Shown: piece after piece, positions 42,463 through 52,161 of the stretch
Layout of the letters: the number at the start of each line of letters is the position of its first letter
Numbering within the stretch: position 1 is the stretch's first letter
Assembly (NCBI GenBank): GCA_965262665.1
Contig: CBDHFR010000004.1
Location: 744,001 to 808,000 of the forward strand
DNA length: 64,000 nt
Origin: CBDBND01 sp965262665
Lineage (GTDB): Bacteria > Pseudomonadota > Alphaproteobacteria > Rhodospirillales > Rhodospirillaceae
Reading direction: 5' to 3'
The notes under the pieces: model-generated
What the model was told of the DNA's origin: nothing
Seen by the model: only the letters and a program-made list of their open reading frames with translations
The model's database searches: none
Program-made: the position numbers and the translations under genes

Positions 42463-43497
42463 ATGCTCAGATATAAAATCGGCGATATATTGTCCGAAAA
42501 CGCGGAAGCAATCGTTAATACGGTGAATTGTGTCGGCATTATGGGCCGCGGGATTGCCTTACAATATAAAAAGGCGTTTCCAGAGAATTATGAAGCTTAC
42601 AAGGCTGCATGTGATCGAAATGAAATCCAGCCCGGTAAGGTGTTTGTTTTTGATACCGGACGCCTCACAAATCCTAGATATATAATAAACTTTCCAACAA
42701 AAAGACATTGGCGAGGCACGAGTAGACTAGAGGATGTAGACATAGGGTTACGTGCACTAGCTGATCAGATTCGTGCCCGCAAAATAAAATCAATCGCCAT
42801 CCCGCCATTAGGTAGTGGTCTAGGTGGCCTAGACTGGGGAGTCGTAAGGTCCCGTATAGAGCAAGCATTGTCGTCATTTGATAATGTCGATGTCATTGTA
42901 TTCGAACCCAGAAAAGATCCAGAAGCATCTGAGGTAGTGCGCAATCGAAAGGCACCAGACATGACAGCTGGCCGTGCCGCGCTTGTCGGTTTGATGGAAC
43001 GATATATTGGAGGGCTGCTGGATCCATTTGTTTCACTGCTTGAGATTCATAAGCTCATGTATTTCATGCAGGAAGCGGGGGAGCCATTAAGGCTTAAATA
43101 CATTAAAGCCCTATATGGTCCTTACGCGGAAAACCTTCGCCACGTCTTAAATTCTATCGAAGGACATTTGGTGAGTGGATACGCTGATGGTGGTGATAAT
43201 CCCAAGAAGGCAATTCAATTAGTTCCTGGAGCTTCTAAAGATGCACAGGAATTCTTAGAAAGCAAAAAGGATACTAGTAGTCGTTTCAATCGCGTATCTG
43301 AGTTGGTAGATGGATTTGAAACACCGTTTGGGCTTGAACTTCTTTCGACAGTACATTGGATAGCTAAGCAAGAAAACATTCGGAATTGCGAGAATATTAT
43401 TGAGCAAACGCATGCCTGGAATAGTCGAAAGAGACAGTTCTCGGAGCGACAAATTCGATTAGCTTATGATGTGATGGTAAGCAAGGATTGGATTTAA
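42463..43497 (+). CDS. darG: DarG macrodomain antitoxin
   Basis: A 344-residue antitoxin. Residues 1-~150 are a macrodomain that removes ADP-ribose from DNA: AIVNTVNCVGIMGRGIALQY and IAIPPLGSGLGGLDWGVV are the ADP-ribose loops. Residues ~170-344 (LVGLMERYIGGLLDPFVSL, IKALYGPYAENLRHVLN) are the DarT-binding part found in full-length DarG. GGAGAG lies before the ATG. The pair appears complete, so the toxin is probably held in check. Confidence 0.93.
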   Translation: MLRYKIGDILSENAEAIVNTVNCVGIMGRGIALQYKKAFPENYEAYKAACDRNEIQPGKVFVFDTGRLTNPRYIINFPTKRHWRGTSRLEDVDIGLRALADQIRARKIKSIAIPPLGSGLGGLDWGVVRSRIEQALSSFDNVDVIVFEPRKDPEASEVVRNRKAPDMTAGRAALVGLMERYIGGLLDPFVSLLEIHKLMYFMQEAGEPLRLKYIKALYGPYAENLRHVLNSIEGHLVSGYADGGDNPKKAIQLVPGASKDAQEFLESKKDTSSRFNRVSELVDGFETPFGLELLSTVHWIAKQENIRNCENIIEQTHAWNSRKRQFSERQIRLAYDVMVSKDWI

Positions 43498-43641
43498 GTG
43501 TAGTGGTTCAGATGTGATCTGACAGTTGGCCGTTCTTCCGGCGGCCTCTGTTAGGTCAAGTTCAGTTCACGAACTTTTCCTTCCAGATTTCTTTGCCCTC
43601 GATCATGGTCTGGAACGGCGTTCTGCCGCAACACATTTTGC
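43498..43641 (-). mobile_element. IS481-like element end, copy of 50352-50497
   Basis: About 145 bp identical to the 3' end of the transposase region at 50352 (outer tip TGTAGTGGTTCAG; coding end RTPFQTMIEGKEIWKEKF). It is cut by a dispersed repeat at 43642. Confidence 0.8.
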
Positions 43642-43727
43642 CCTGTCCCTTCTGTTTACCTCATCCACCGATAGTAAAGCGAGGATAGAAAAAGAACAGA
43701 TCAACGCACCCGCATCGGGAATGTCCG
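43642..43727. repeat. Dispersed repeat copy (variant form)
   Basis: Partner of 24094-24177. As there, it truncates a gene fragment at its left edge. Confidence 0.7.
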
Positions 43728-43730
43728 TCA

Positions 43731-43790
43731 CGGTGGTTGCGGGGGCCCGCAACCAACGTTGTCTTCAACTTGGATGAGGTGTGGTTGTGA
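43731..43790 (+). repeat. 59-bp repeat with tRNA-end palindrome, copy 2
   Basis: Matches 38112-38170 with few changes. Downstream AAAATTGGACA...GGCTCACAACC parallels the AAATTGGA...GGCTCATAACC spacing at copy 1, but no tRNA T-arm is present here. Confidence 0.75.
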
Positions 43791-43977
43791 GGATACACAA
43801 CCAAAATTGGACACCTCTGGACAATGTCTGGCTCACAACCACGTTTGTCGACGCCGGCTTTCAGCTCCTCGAGACGGCCCCTATGCACGCCCCTCCAAAG
43901 GGATTAGCTGCCCTGATACAACGTCGACACCACCTAAAACCGATTTTTAATTTTCCTAAAGATTGAAAGCAAACCTG

Positions 43978-44053
43978 TTATTCCCGAAAACCTTATCCGC
44001 CGATCTTCAAGATGCAAACCGTCCAGGTGTGGATGAGGTTTTCGAAAGGGACA
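43978..44053. repeat. Palindromic dispersed repeat, best-preserved copy
   Basis: Left arm TTCCCGAAAACCTTATCC, inner CTTCAAGATGCAAACCGTCC, right arm GGATGAGGTTTTCGAAAGGG. The arms are inverted repeats of ~18 bp. Confidence 0.8.
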
Positions 44054-44248
44054 AGCGCTCAACATCCTTGCACGGTGCCGTCAACCCGAAGCGCCGGCAT
44101 CGATCTCAGCCCCCGAGAGCCTGCGTCTTCGTCATCAGCCAGCGGTAGACTGAGATCGTTACGGCCGACTGAAAGAGGCCGACCATGGCGCACTTTGTCA
44201 AGTTACCTCAAACGATACGAAGCGTCTCCGCCATACAAGCTTGATTTA
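44054..44248. other. Non-coding debris
   Basis: No gene recognised. Short frames lack any domain. Confidence 0.35.
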
Positions 44249-45241
44249 CTAGCCTAAAAAAAGCGCACGGATCGTTTGATGTAGATCTGGCAGGTTTTGC
44301 TTAAGTATATACGAATTCAATATCTTTATGGAGACGTCAGAGCGAGCTTCCAGTCGGCTTAGGGAATGGAGACCTTTTTCCGGATCTATCAGGCTTGGTC
44401 GTACGCCGATGGCGACCCGCTTACCGGTACTTTCGACGAGCAACGGGACTTTGATACCGCCGATTTCAGTATCGTTTGCGCATCCGTAACCGTCGAGTTC
44501 CAACAGCCTCTTCAATTGCCGTAGTTCGTCGGCTTGTTCGTCGGCGGCGCTCTCCAAGTTAATCTCTCCGGTTATCGCATAGCGAAGCAGGGCCGCACCA
44601 AGCGAACGATCAAGCCTGTCTCTTAGGTGCTGATTGAAAAAATGCCGCAGGCAGCTTCGACAGGACCGGTCACATCCCGACGGACATTCCTCCAACAGAG
44701 CCAGTTCATCATGAAGGATTCCATCAAGATACGTCCCCGCGAGCTCAGCGTAACCGGCGCCGCCAGACAACGTATCATAAAGATAGATATCCAAATGGAC
44801 GTCATTGCCTTCTGTATTCGGCACAATACGGAACCCAGAGCCGAACTCCGCCGGATCGAGATCGAGTTGCGGATGGCGGCTCGCTGCCAAGCGCAGCCCT
44901 TCCGCAATAGAGTAAAGTGCATCTTCAAGTGTGCGCAACGCGATCACGCGGCGTGTTTGTGTGATCAACGGAGCCGAGACGGTCAACCGCAGCAAGAGGA
45001 GGTCTGTCGTGAAGATGTGCCCCAGAAAAACATTTCTAAGATTCCCATTGCAAGTGCGCGTTGGGGTTGGCCGCGCATAACTCCGTTCAATAATATAGGG
45101 ACGTACGTGCGATCCTTGCGGCGGATCATTCACTGTTGCGCGTCCGCATTTCTCACATATCCAAAAGCCGTCATGGGCTTCCTCGCTAAGCGGCCCCTTA
45201 TTTACCGTTACCAGCCGACGGTTGGACTGGTACCGGTAAAA
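44249..45241 (-). pseudogene. Helicase with DUF1998, C-terminal fragment (DrmB/DISARM-like)
   Basis: About 330 residues. FWICEKCGRA starts a metal-binding part; GHIFTTDLLLLRLTV, TLEDALYSIAEGLRLAASR and IYLYDTLSGGAGYAEL are DUF1998 features; CPSGCDRSCRSCLRHFFNQH holds four cysteines of the MZB cluster. DUF1998 is found in DrmB of DISARM phage defence and in other large helicases. The helicase core (more than 600 residues) is missing because an IS3 element begins at 45242. Confidence 0.7.
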
Positions 45242-46149
45242 TGGAGAGTGCCTTCTGTTAAAGTTTAAACTCAACAGGAGGCCCATATGGGTATCGGAAG
45301 AACTGAGGAATTTCGTTCTGAAGCCGTTCGGATTGCATTGACGAGCGGGCTATCACACAAGCAAGTTGCCGCCGATCTTGGCATTGGCCTGTCTACATTA
45401 GGCAAGTGGATTACCAGTCATAAGCACACTGAGCTGCTGTCCGGCCCTCATAATGATAAAGACAAGGAATTGGCTCGCCTTTGCAAGGAGAACAGGACAT
45501 TGCGTGAGGAGCGGGACATTTTAAAAAAAGCGACGGCCTTCTTCGCGAGCCAAAGCCGATGAGGTTTCATTTCATCGCAAAGGAGAAGGCCAATTTTTCA
45601 ATCTGCAGGATGTGCAAAGTCCTGAGGGTCAGTGAAAGCGGCTACTACGCTTGGGTGTCTCGCCCTGCCAGTCAGCGCCAACGCGACGACAGGGTCTATT
45701 TGGCCCATATTCGTGCCGAACATGCCCGTAATTATCGGGCCTATGGTCGCCAGCGAATGACTGATGAACTCAGGGATCAAGGCAGCGTCATTGGTGAACG
45801 CCGGGTCGGGCGGTTGATGCGGGAGAACGATATTCGCATCGTCAGAACTCATAAATTCAAACGCACGACAAACAGTAATCACAACCACAACATAGCTCCC
45901 AACCTTCTGGATGGAGATTTTCAGGCCACGGGACCAAACCAGAAATGGGCCGGTGATATCAGCTATCTCTGGACGGCAGCGGGCTGGCTGTATCTTGCGG
46001 TGATCATCGATTTGTATTCACGCCGTGTCATTGGCTGGGCCGTCAGCGACAGGCTCAAACGGGATTTGCCGATCAAGGCTCTGAAAAGGGCCATTGCATT
46101 GCGACAACCGCCACCAGGGGTCATTCATCATTCTGATCGTGGCTCGCAG
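45242..46149 (+). mobile_element. IS3-family element, left part; cut by IS30
   Basis: Left tip TGGAGAGTGCC at 45242 interrupts the DUF1998 gene. orfA and most of orfB follow; at 46149 IS30 sequence takes over. Confidence 0.75.
45287..45562 (+). CDS. IS3-family OrfA
   Basis: A 91-residue protein with Tnp_1 HTH (EEFRSEAVRIALTSGLSHKQ) and a leucine-zipper end (LCKENRTLREERDILKKA). AGGAGG precedes the ATG. AAAAAAAG at about 45527 is a likely -1 frameshift site to OrfB, and the orfB start also overlaps the stop (ATGA). Confidence 0.85.
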   Translation: MGIGRTEEFRSEAVRIALTSGLSHKQVAADLGIGLSTLGKWITSHKHTELLSGPHNDKDKELARLCKENRTLREERDILKKATAFFASQSR

Positions 46150-46260
46150 GGCGGGTTCAACCGGTCGTCGCAACACGTTCAGTTTGACTGGCCTGCAAGC
46201 ACTGGTCCAGAGCTTCGGCGGGAGTTCTCCATCCGAGGGTCTTGCGGGGCCGTGTATTGA
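45559..46260 (+). pseudogene. IS3-family OrfB, 3'-truncated
   Basis: Encodes CRMCKVLRVSESGYYAWVSR, YGRQRMTDELRDQG, the catalytic KWAGDISYLWTAAGWLYLAV and IHHSDRGSQ, where IS30 sequence begins (46150). The last catalytic Glu is lost; the remaining codons are IS30 antisense. Confidence 0.8.
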
Positions 46261-47263
46261 GCGCGTCAGCAACAACTGCGAGTACGTCCGGACTGTGTGC
46301 GCTCAGATCGGTTCCTTTCGGGAAGTACTGTCGAAGCAGTCCATTGGTGTTCTCGTTCGTTCCGCGTTGCCAAGGGCTGTGCGGTTCGCAGAAGTAGACG
46401 GGAAGGCCGGTTGCGATCCGCAGATCCGCATGCCTGGCCATCTCTGCTCCCTGGTCCCAGGTCAGCGAGCGGCGAAGCTGCGCTGGCAATGTCGTGATCG
46501 TCCGGGCGATGGCATCGCGAACCGCTTCAGCCCCATACTCGCTCCAGCCGGCAAGCGCAGGCCCGTTCTTCACGCGCGGGACGGTGCCGTGGCCTTCCAT
46601 TCGGGGAAGATGCAGCAGCATTGTGAGCCGCGTGGCGCGTTCCACCAGAGTGCCGATCGCCGATCTGCCCAAGCCGATGATCAGGTCACCTTCCCAGTGT
46701 CCGGGTACGGCCCGATCAGCTGCTTCCGCCGATCGTTCACTGATCATGATCTCAGGCGTGACGAAGGATTTTCCCCGCCGGCGGCTACGTGCCCGAGGCA
46801 CGCGCAGTGCCCTTCCCGTGCGAAGGCAGGCGGTCAGCTCACGACGGAGTGCGCCGCGGCCCTGTACGTAGAGCGCCTGATAGATCGCCTCATGACTGAT
46901 CCGCATCGCTTGATCCTCGGGCTTGTCCCCAGGATAGTCGATCCGAAGACGGTGCGCGATCTGCTCAGGACTCCAGGCCCTGGCCCATCGCCTGCGCTGC
47001 CGCGGCCCATGCCGACGACCGTTCCAGACGACGCGTGGCCCCTCGATCACCGTTCCATCCGGTGCCGAGATCCGACCCGCAAGCCGATCCTGCACATCGC
47101 GCCGCAGCGCCTCATTCGTTGCCAGCTTGGCTGGCTGCGGCCTTTTGGCGGATCGATCAGCATGCCACTGCGCCGTCGTTGCTCGGTAGTCCAGGCCACC
47201 GCTTCGGGTCGCCGCGTTGCGCCGCACCTCGCGGGAGATCGTCGACGGTGGCCGACACGTCAA
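46157..47263 (-). CDS. IS30-family transposase, N-terminus incomplete
   Basis: A 368-residue frame: PPSTISREVRRNAA (end of the HTH), AWSPEQIAHRLRIDYPGD, HEAIYQALYVQGRGAL, PGHWEGDLIIGLGRSAIGTL (first Asp), LTWDQGAEMARHADL (second Asp) and HSPWQRGTNENTNGLLRQY (Glu). The usual first ~30 residues are not in frame, so it may be inactive. CTCGCAG occurs at both outer edges (46143-46149 and 47361-47367) and may be a target duplication. Confidence 0.82.
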   Translation of the reverse strand: MTCRPPSTISREVRRNAATRSGGLDYRATTAQWHADRSAKRPQPAKLATNEALRRDVQDRLAGRISAPDGTVIEGPRVVWNGRRHGPRQRRRWARAWSPEQIAHRLRIDYPGDKPEDQAMRISHEAIYQALYVQGRGALRRELTACLRTGRALRVPRARSRRRGKSFVTPEIMISERSAEAADRAVPGHWEGDLIIGLGRSAIGTLVERATRLTMLLHLPRMEGHGTVPRVKNGPALAGWSEYGAEAVRDAIARTITTLPAQLRRSLTWDQGAEMARHADLRIATGLPVYFCEPHSPWQRGTNENTNGLLRQYFPKGTDLSAHSPDVLAVVADALNTRPRKTLGWRTPAEALDQCLQASQTERVATTG

Positions 47264-47365
47264 TGCAAAGACACGAAGTCGGTCATATTATGGGTCAGAC
47301 CACCCAAGGCAGCGACGACGCGAAGCATCTCAGAACAGGGCTGCTTCCCGCGAAAGGATCCTCGC

Positions 47366-47524
47366 AGTCAGACTAAATTAATTTGTTAGTCTAGTGAGGT
47401 GAGTTTTCGCCGTTCCGAGCCGCGCCTTGCTTGGTCAATACCAAGCGAACCAATAGTTTAGTGCCCAAACCCAGGTAACAAGGGACCAAGAGAGTTGGCC
47501 CTAACCAGTTACACTGACAATGCC
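47366..47524 (+). repeat. MITE type B, copy 1
   Basis: About 159 bp, left end slightly trimmed, right end CTGACAATGCC. Matches 53709-53872 at nearly every base. Sits between IS30 and an IstB fragment. Confidence 0.85.
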
Positions 47525-47766
47525 CGCTGGAGGCCAGGGTCGCCGAGGATGCGGGTAAAGAGCACCCGGTACCCACTTTCCACCAGGGCCAGCCCGATTG
47601 CCGAGGCAAGGTGCGATTTTCCCGCACCTGGCGGGCCAAAAATCAAACAGCAGACGCCTTGGTCGAGCCATGCGTCGCCGGCCGCAAGCGCCATGACCTG
47701 GGCCTTGGAGATCGTCGGCACGACGTTGAAGTCGAAGTTGGCCAAGCTCTTGACCTCGCAGTGCAT
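47525..47766 (-). pseudogene. IS21 IstB fragment (ATPase core)
   Basis: EVKSLANFDFNVVPTISKAQ, DQGVCCLIFGPPGAGKSHLA (Walker A) and ALVESGYRVLFTRI; cut by the MITE. Confidence 0.8.
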
Positions 47767-47839
47767 TGATCGTCTGCGTGCGCTGGCGCACCAGGAGGTC
47801 GCGCGTGCGGAACATCCTTCTAAGCCTCAGGTCCGACAA
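47767..47839 (-). pseudogene. IS110 transposase fragment
   Basis: Encodes FRTRDLLVRQRTQTINALRG, typical of IS110, joined directly to the IstB fragment. Confidence 0.65.
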
Positions 47840-47849
47840 GGCTAGGTTG

Positions 47850-47890
47850 AAGGCCGGTCCCTAAGTCTGGGGGACCGGCCTTCTTTTTTG
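47850..47890 (+). terminator. Intrinsic terminator (orphan)
   Basis: AAGGCCGGTCC pairs with GGACCGGCCTT, followed by CTTTTTT. It terminates plus-strand transcription 25 bases before the solute-binding-protein gene. The gene it served is no longer upstream; only IS110/IstB debris is there. Confidence 0.85.
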
Positions 47891-47915
47891 GCACCGCGCA
47901 AGGCTATGCTCATGC

Positions 47916-49430
47916 ATGAGAATGTTCCGAGCCTTTGCATATATCGTCGCTGTTGCCACCACCGTCTTGGCACTGCCACACCGTGTTGACGCTCAGTCGC
48001 TTCGCGTTGCCGTGCCGCAACTGCCGGTGTTCCAAGGCGTGCCTTACGGCCGGCCGTTCGGCGGTAACCCCGAAGCCTTCACCATTCCGGCTTTGTTCGA
48101 AGGCCTCACGTATTTGGATGCCAATGGCGAACTGCAGCCACTGTTAGCGGTATCATGGGAACGAGTAACCGACACCCATTGGCAGTTTCGTTTGCGCGAA
48201 GGCGTGAGGTTTTCCAACGGTGCGGCGTTTACGGCCGATGTGGTGCGGCGCAATCTGGACTTCATACATGAAGAAACCAGTGCGGTGTATTCAGTGGTGC
48301 AACAGGTCGCCCACATCAGCCGCATCACCGTTCAGGATTCCCTTACGGTCGATGTTTTTACAAGGCGGCCAGATCCCTTTCTGCCGCAACTGATGTCGAT
48401 TTTCTACATGGTCGAACCCGGGCAATGGCAGTCTCTGGGCCAAAACGGTTTTGGCCGTGATCCCGTCGGAACTGGACCGTTCCAGGTGGTCGCCTGGACC
48501 GATTCCGTTGTCCGCTTTACCGCTGCTGATACCGCTTGGCGCCGGGCCCGGTCGGACGCTTTGAACATTCTCGAAGTCAACAATCCGACCACACGGCTGC
48601 AAGGCCTTTTGTCGGGAGACCTCGACGTCATTTTTTCCACGGGGCCCGACGACCGCACCATCATCGAAGGGGAAGGGCACACGGTTTATGTCCGGGCCAC
48701 GCCCGGTGTCATCACCTTGCCGTTCAATCTTACCGTCGACTCACCACTGCGCGATGTCCGTGTACGCCGGGCCCTCAACCACGCGGTCAATAACGCGACC
48801 ATCGTAAAGGCAATCCTCGGTGAAGAAGCCGTGGTGCCCATACAATTCACTTCCCATATGGCCTTTGGCTACGATCCGGCTTACGCCCCTTATGCCTATG
48901 ATCTCGACCGCGCCCGTGCGCTGTTGGCGGAAGCGGGGTATGCCAACGGGTTCGATTTGCCCGTTGAAGTGGCGCAAGGATTGTCCAGCTACTCTGCTTC
49001 CATTTATCAGTTGGTGGCTGCCGATTTGGCCGCTATTAACGTCGACATGGTCATCCGGCCCGTGCCTGTCGCCCGTTATATGGGAATCCTCATGCAAGGG
49101 CAGTGGAACGGGACCATGGGGATCAATCTGGATTACGCCGTTGACCCGACCATGGATGCCCTAGTGCCGATCCAACGGCATTCCTGTGCCGGGGCCATCA
49201 TCTGGTATTGCGATCAAGCCATTACGCCGCTGTTGGCGGCGGCGCAATCGACAGCGGCACTGGCTGACCGCTTGGAACTGACCAAACGGGTGGTCCGTCG
49301 CCAAACGGAACAGGCGCCGGGACTCTTGCTGTGGGAAAAGATAAGATTTGACGCCGTCTCAAACCGGGTGGAGGGGTTCGTTCACGATCTCAATTTTGTC
49401 CACTACGACCGGCTGACAACGCGAGACTAG
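47916..49430 (+). CDS. ABC transporter substrate-binding protein, SBP_bac_5 family
   Basis: A 504-residue exported protein. Signal peptide AFAYIVAVATTVLALPHRVDAQ. Family segments: IPALFEGLTYLDANGELQPL, WQFRLREGVRFSNGAAFTAD, DPVGTGPFQVVAW and the C-terminal SIYQLVAADLAAINVDMVIR. It binds a peptide-like ligand in the periplasm. No permease is in the window, so it may be orphaned. It is a paralogue of the protein at 20876, and its C-terminal domain resembles the fragment at 56460. Confidence 0.88.
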   Translation: MRMFRAFAYIVAVATTVLALPHRVDAQSLRVAVPQLPVFQGVPYGRPFGGNPEAFTIPALFEGLTYLDANGELQPLLAVSWERVTDTHWQFRLREGVRFSNGAAFTADVVRRNLDFIHEETSAVYSVVQQVAHISRITVQDSLTVDVFTRRPDPFLPQLMSIFYMVEPGQWQSLGQNGFGRDPVGTGPFQVVAWTDSVVRFTAADTAWRRARSDALNILEVNNPTTRLQGLLSGDLDVIFSTGPDDRTIIEGEGHTVYVRATPGVITLPFNLTVDSPLRDVRVRRALNHAVNNATIVKAILGEEAVVPIQFTSHMAFGYDPAYAPYAYDLDRARALLAEAGYANGFDLPVEVAQGLSSYSASIYQLVAADLAAINVDMVIRPVPVARYMGILMQGQWNGTMGINLDYAVDPTMDALVPIQRHSCAGAIIWYCDQAITPLLAAAQSTAALADRLELTKRVVRRQTEQAPGLLLWEKIRFDAVSNRVEGFVHDLNFVHYDRLTTRD

Positions 49431-49524
49431 GGGTGCCTCAATCTATCCCCGGCCGGAACGTGTCAAGGGCGGCGTAAAAATGGGCCACGGTAGCGCCGGC
49501 ATTGAAGCGGTGCGGGCGGTATCG

Positions 49525-49848
49525 TCCGAAAGCCGCTTCTTGCCGGCCGCCAAAAACTCCTTCGACCAGCTGTAATACAGACTCTCGGCGATCCCCTCAC
49601 GGCGGCACAGCTCGGAAATGCTGTCCGCGCCACGCAGGCCCGCCAGGACAATCCGGATCTTCTCCTCAGCCGAATACTGCTTGCGCGTCTTGCGCCGGAT
49701 ATCCCGCACCGCCTGTTCGGCGCTGTCTCTTGTATCCATCGATTTCTGCCTCATCTTCGTTTCCTTCAGTCTCTACGATGAGCCAGAAATCCTCCCTTAT
49801 CAAAAACCCTCAATCTGTCCCATAGACGCTGACGTCAGACATCGTACA
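49525..49848 (-). mobile_element. IS3-family element fragment (orfA end)
   Basis: Contains the N-terminal ~75 codons of an OrfA close to the one at 3870 (IRRKTRKQYSAEEKIRIV, REGIAESLYYSWSKEFLAA) and the outer end ACGCTGACGTCAGACA. Its other side is lost at about 49524. It truncates the nuclease gene to its right. Confidence 0.8.
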
Positions 49849-50347
49849 CGACCTCCTCACCTTTAATGTCCCAAACGAAGGGTCGTCTTGAGCCCGCAAA
49901 TCCCTGGCGTTCAAGGATGTCGGTGTAGAGGGAGAGCTGGACGCCATAGTACTTTTTGAGATTGGCGTCATCACCCTCACCATACTCTCCCGCGCCGGAC
50001 TTGATATCTCCTGCAACGTAGCCGCCATTCTCCCGTCGCAGTAAATCTGGGTAACCCAGAAGGTCGTCCGCAGCAATCCGGGCGCTGTAGATCAACGGAA
50101 CTTCGCCCATCATTACCTCGAGAGTCTGCTGCTCTTTCTCCTCACCAGAATAACGCGATAGATCCAGTATTGGCTGCGTCAGACCCTCAATCACTTCGTG
50201 CTCGTAGGCCGTGCCTTTCTCCCAAAGAAGCTGGACGAATGGATTGATCTCGTCACGTTTCACAGGATCCTCGAACAAGTCCATGGCGGGCCGGTGCGGG
50301 CATTGGATGAGGTCGTAAAGCATCGAAGCAGTTACTGGCGAAGTCAT
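49849..50347 (-). pseudogene. TM0106-like RecB-family nuclease, N-terminal fragment
   Basis: Starts MTSPVTASMLYDLIQCPHRP and includes LWEKGTAYEHEVIEGL and the PD-(D/E)xK motif YPDLLRRENGGYVAGDIKSG. Full TM0106-type proteins have ~500 or more residues with a following helicase-like or RNase H-like part. The gene is cut at the IS3 end. Confidence 0.7.
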
Positions 50348-50351
50348 AATT

Positions 50352-50938
50352 TGTAGTGGTTCAGATGTGATCTGACAGTTGGCCGTTTTTCCGGCGGCCT
50401 CTGTTAGGTCAAGTTCAGTTCACGAACTTTTCCTTCCAGATTTCTTTGCCCTCGATCATGGTCTGGAACGGCGTTCTGCCGCAACACATTTTGCCCTGAT
50501 GAGTGCGTTCCGTGTTGTAGTGATGTAGCCATTGATCCAGATCGTCCTGCAGCGCATCGACGCTGTCGTAGAGTCTTTTGCGGAACGCGACCTGGTAGAA
50601 CTCCTGCAGCACGGTCTTGTGAAAGCGCTCGCGGATGCCGTTTGTTTGCGGTGATTTCACCTTGGTCTTGGTGTGGTCGATATCGTTGATGGCCAGGAAG
50701 AGCTGGTAGTCGTGCTTGTCCACTCGCCCGCAGTATTCCGTACCCCTGTCGGTCATGATCCGCAGCACAGGCAGGTCGTGCTCGTCATGGAACGGCAGCA
50801 CCCGGTCATTGAGCAGGTCGGCGGCGGTGATCGGCGTCTTGGTGGTGTAGAGCTTGGCCTGCGCGACCTTGGAATAGGGATCGACATAGCTCTGCTGGTA
50901 GATCCGCCCCACAGCCACGGCGTACGCATAGCCTCCAT
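50352..50938 (-). pseudogene. IS481-like transposase, C-terminal fragment
   Basis: Encodes DRGTEYCGRVDKHDYQLFLA, SPQTNGIRERFHKTVLQEFY (catalytic Glu) and ALQDDLDQWLHHYNTERTHQ. The first catalytic region is missing; a 5' join with another gene is at about 50938. Outer tip TGTAGTGGTTCAG at 50352. A 145-bp piece of this end is at 43498. Confidence 0.8.
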
Positions 50939-50939
50939 G

Positions 50940-51358
50940 GCCCTTTGAATTTCGCTGGCCTGCTCCGCGTACCGTTTCATCACGCCCGCCATGGGGCTTC
51001 GTTGAAACTCCTTCATGAGATTTACCGCTGCATTCACCTCCGGCAACGTGAAACGCGCCTTGAACTCAGCCATCATCTGCTGTGTTTTGCGGAATTCCTC
51101 ATGGAGATGGCGGGTTGGGTCGAACACACCGGCGCGTCGCACTTCGGCGAGCGGTCCCTCCACCGACCGCATCAGCGTACGATGGCGCTCCACATCTTCA
51201 AGCAACCGCTTTACCGCCGAGTTGACATGGATGGCCCTTATCGCCTTCAGCGCAGGACTGTTGGCCGCCCCATGTGCCATCTCGATGGCGCTGCGGTTTT
51301 GCTCCACGAGCTCTTGCGCTTGTAGTGCTGGTTGGTTCAGTTTTTCGATGTCGATCAC
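50940..51358 (-). pseudogene. Unknown helical protein, 3'-truncated
   Basis: Starts MIDIEKLNQPALQAQELVEQ and continues with long helices (FRKTQQMMAEFKARFTLPEV, RYAEQASEIQRAMEAM). The IS481-like fragment replaces its end at about 50938. Family not recognised. Confidence 0.5.
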
Positions 51359-51415
51359 TTTCGTATCCTACGCCCTCATCGACAACGTTTGAGACAGGCG
51401 TGTTTCATTCAGCGC

Positions 51416-51697
51416 TTATCGAGGAAGAAGTTGCTTGATCGCAACCCAGTTCGTATTACCGGGACGCTTAGCGTACCAGTAAATCCAGCCACCGAGATTG
51501 GTGTGTTTGCCGTTCTTGGTCACGGCAACGCCACCGGCAGAGGCCGACGGGCTCCTGAAGCGCTTCCCTTCCACGACCCATTCGCCGTTCTCAATGGCCC
51601 CGGTGTGTTCCATCCGCAGTTCGGTGCCGTGACTCAGCGTTACTCCCTTACGGTCAAGGCGCGGGGACATCGCGACCTGGTCACGGTGGTCTGCCAT
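51416..51697 (-). CDS. RAMA-like (restriction-associated) domain protein
   Basis: A 93-residue protein: LSHGTELRMEHTGAIENGEW, GKRFRSPSASAGGVAVT, GGWIYWYAKRPGNTNWVAI. This order (HGxxL, SPSxAA, WxYW) is that of RAMA domains attached to restriction and methylation proteins; here it stands alone. It may be a fragment of a larger gene. Start codon uncertain. Confidence 0.6.
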   Translation of the reverse strand: MADHRDQVAMSPRLDRKGVTLSHGTELRMEHTGAIENGEWVVEGKRFRSPSASAGGVAVTKNGKHTNLGGWIYWYAKRPGNTNWVAIKQLLPR

Positions 51698-51719
51698 GCC
51701 ACCTTGATCGGAGCCGGGG

Positions 51720-52161
51720 AATAGATCACGGCCGCGGGTGAGGGGTCAACGACCGGATCCACGGCCACCTGTCCCTTCCGAAAACCTCGTCCACACCTGA
51801 ACGGTTTACATAATAAAGTCGGTGCGTAAGGTTTTCGGGAAGAACAAGAAGAAAGGGAGGGATCTAGATAGTGTCACTGAATTTCACCGGCTTTGACTCC
51901 TATACCCCGTGAAAACCTCGCCCTTTAATGTTCATGATTTACACGGCCAAGTTAAGAATATTGTTGTCGGAAGACATAGCGCTTCCAGGGCAAACTAGGC
52001 GCGCATTAAACCGCAACGATTAGCGCAAAGTACGGCGATTTGGTCGCGCTTATCTCTTTAAGGCCTTGTGCTTTTATTTGCGCTGCTGTTTGGCCAGCCC
52101 GCGCTCCTATTTTACCTGCGCTCCCGTTTCAACTGCCGCTTCTGGATCTTGCGTTCATGTT
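51720..52161. other. Non-coding stretch with palindromic repeats
   Basis: Contains the repeat copy at 51775-51849 and a half copy near 51908-51945. No gene recognised. Confidence 0.5.
51775..51849. repeat. Palindromic dispersed repeat, reverse copy
   Basis: CCTTCCGAAAACCTCGTCC at the left and GTAAGGTTTTCGGGAAGAAC at the right; the arms are inverted repeats. Confidence 0.75.
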
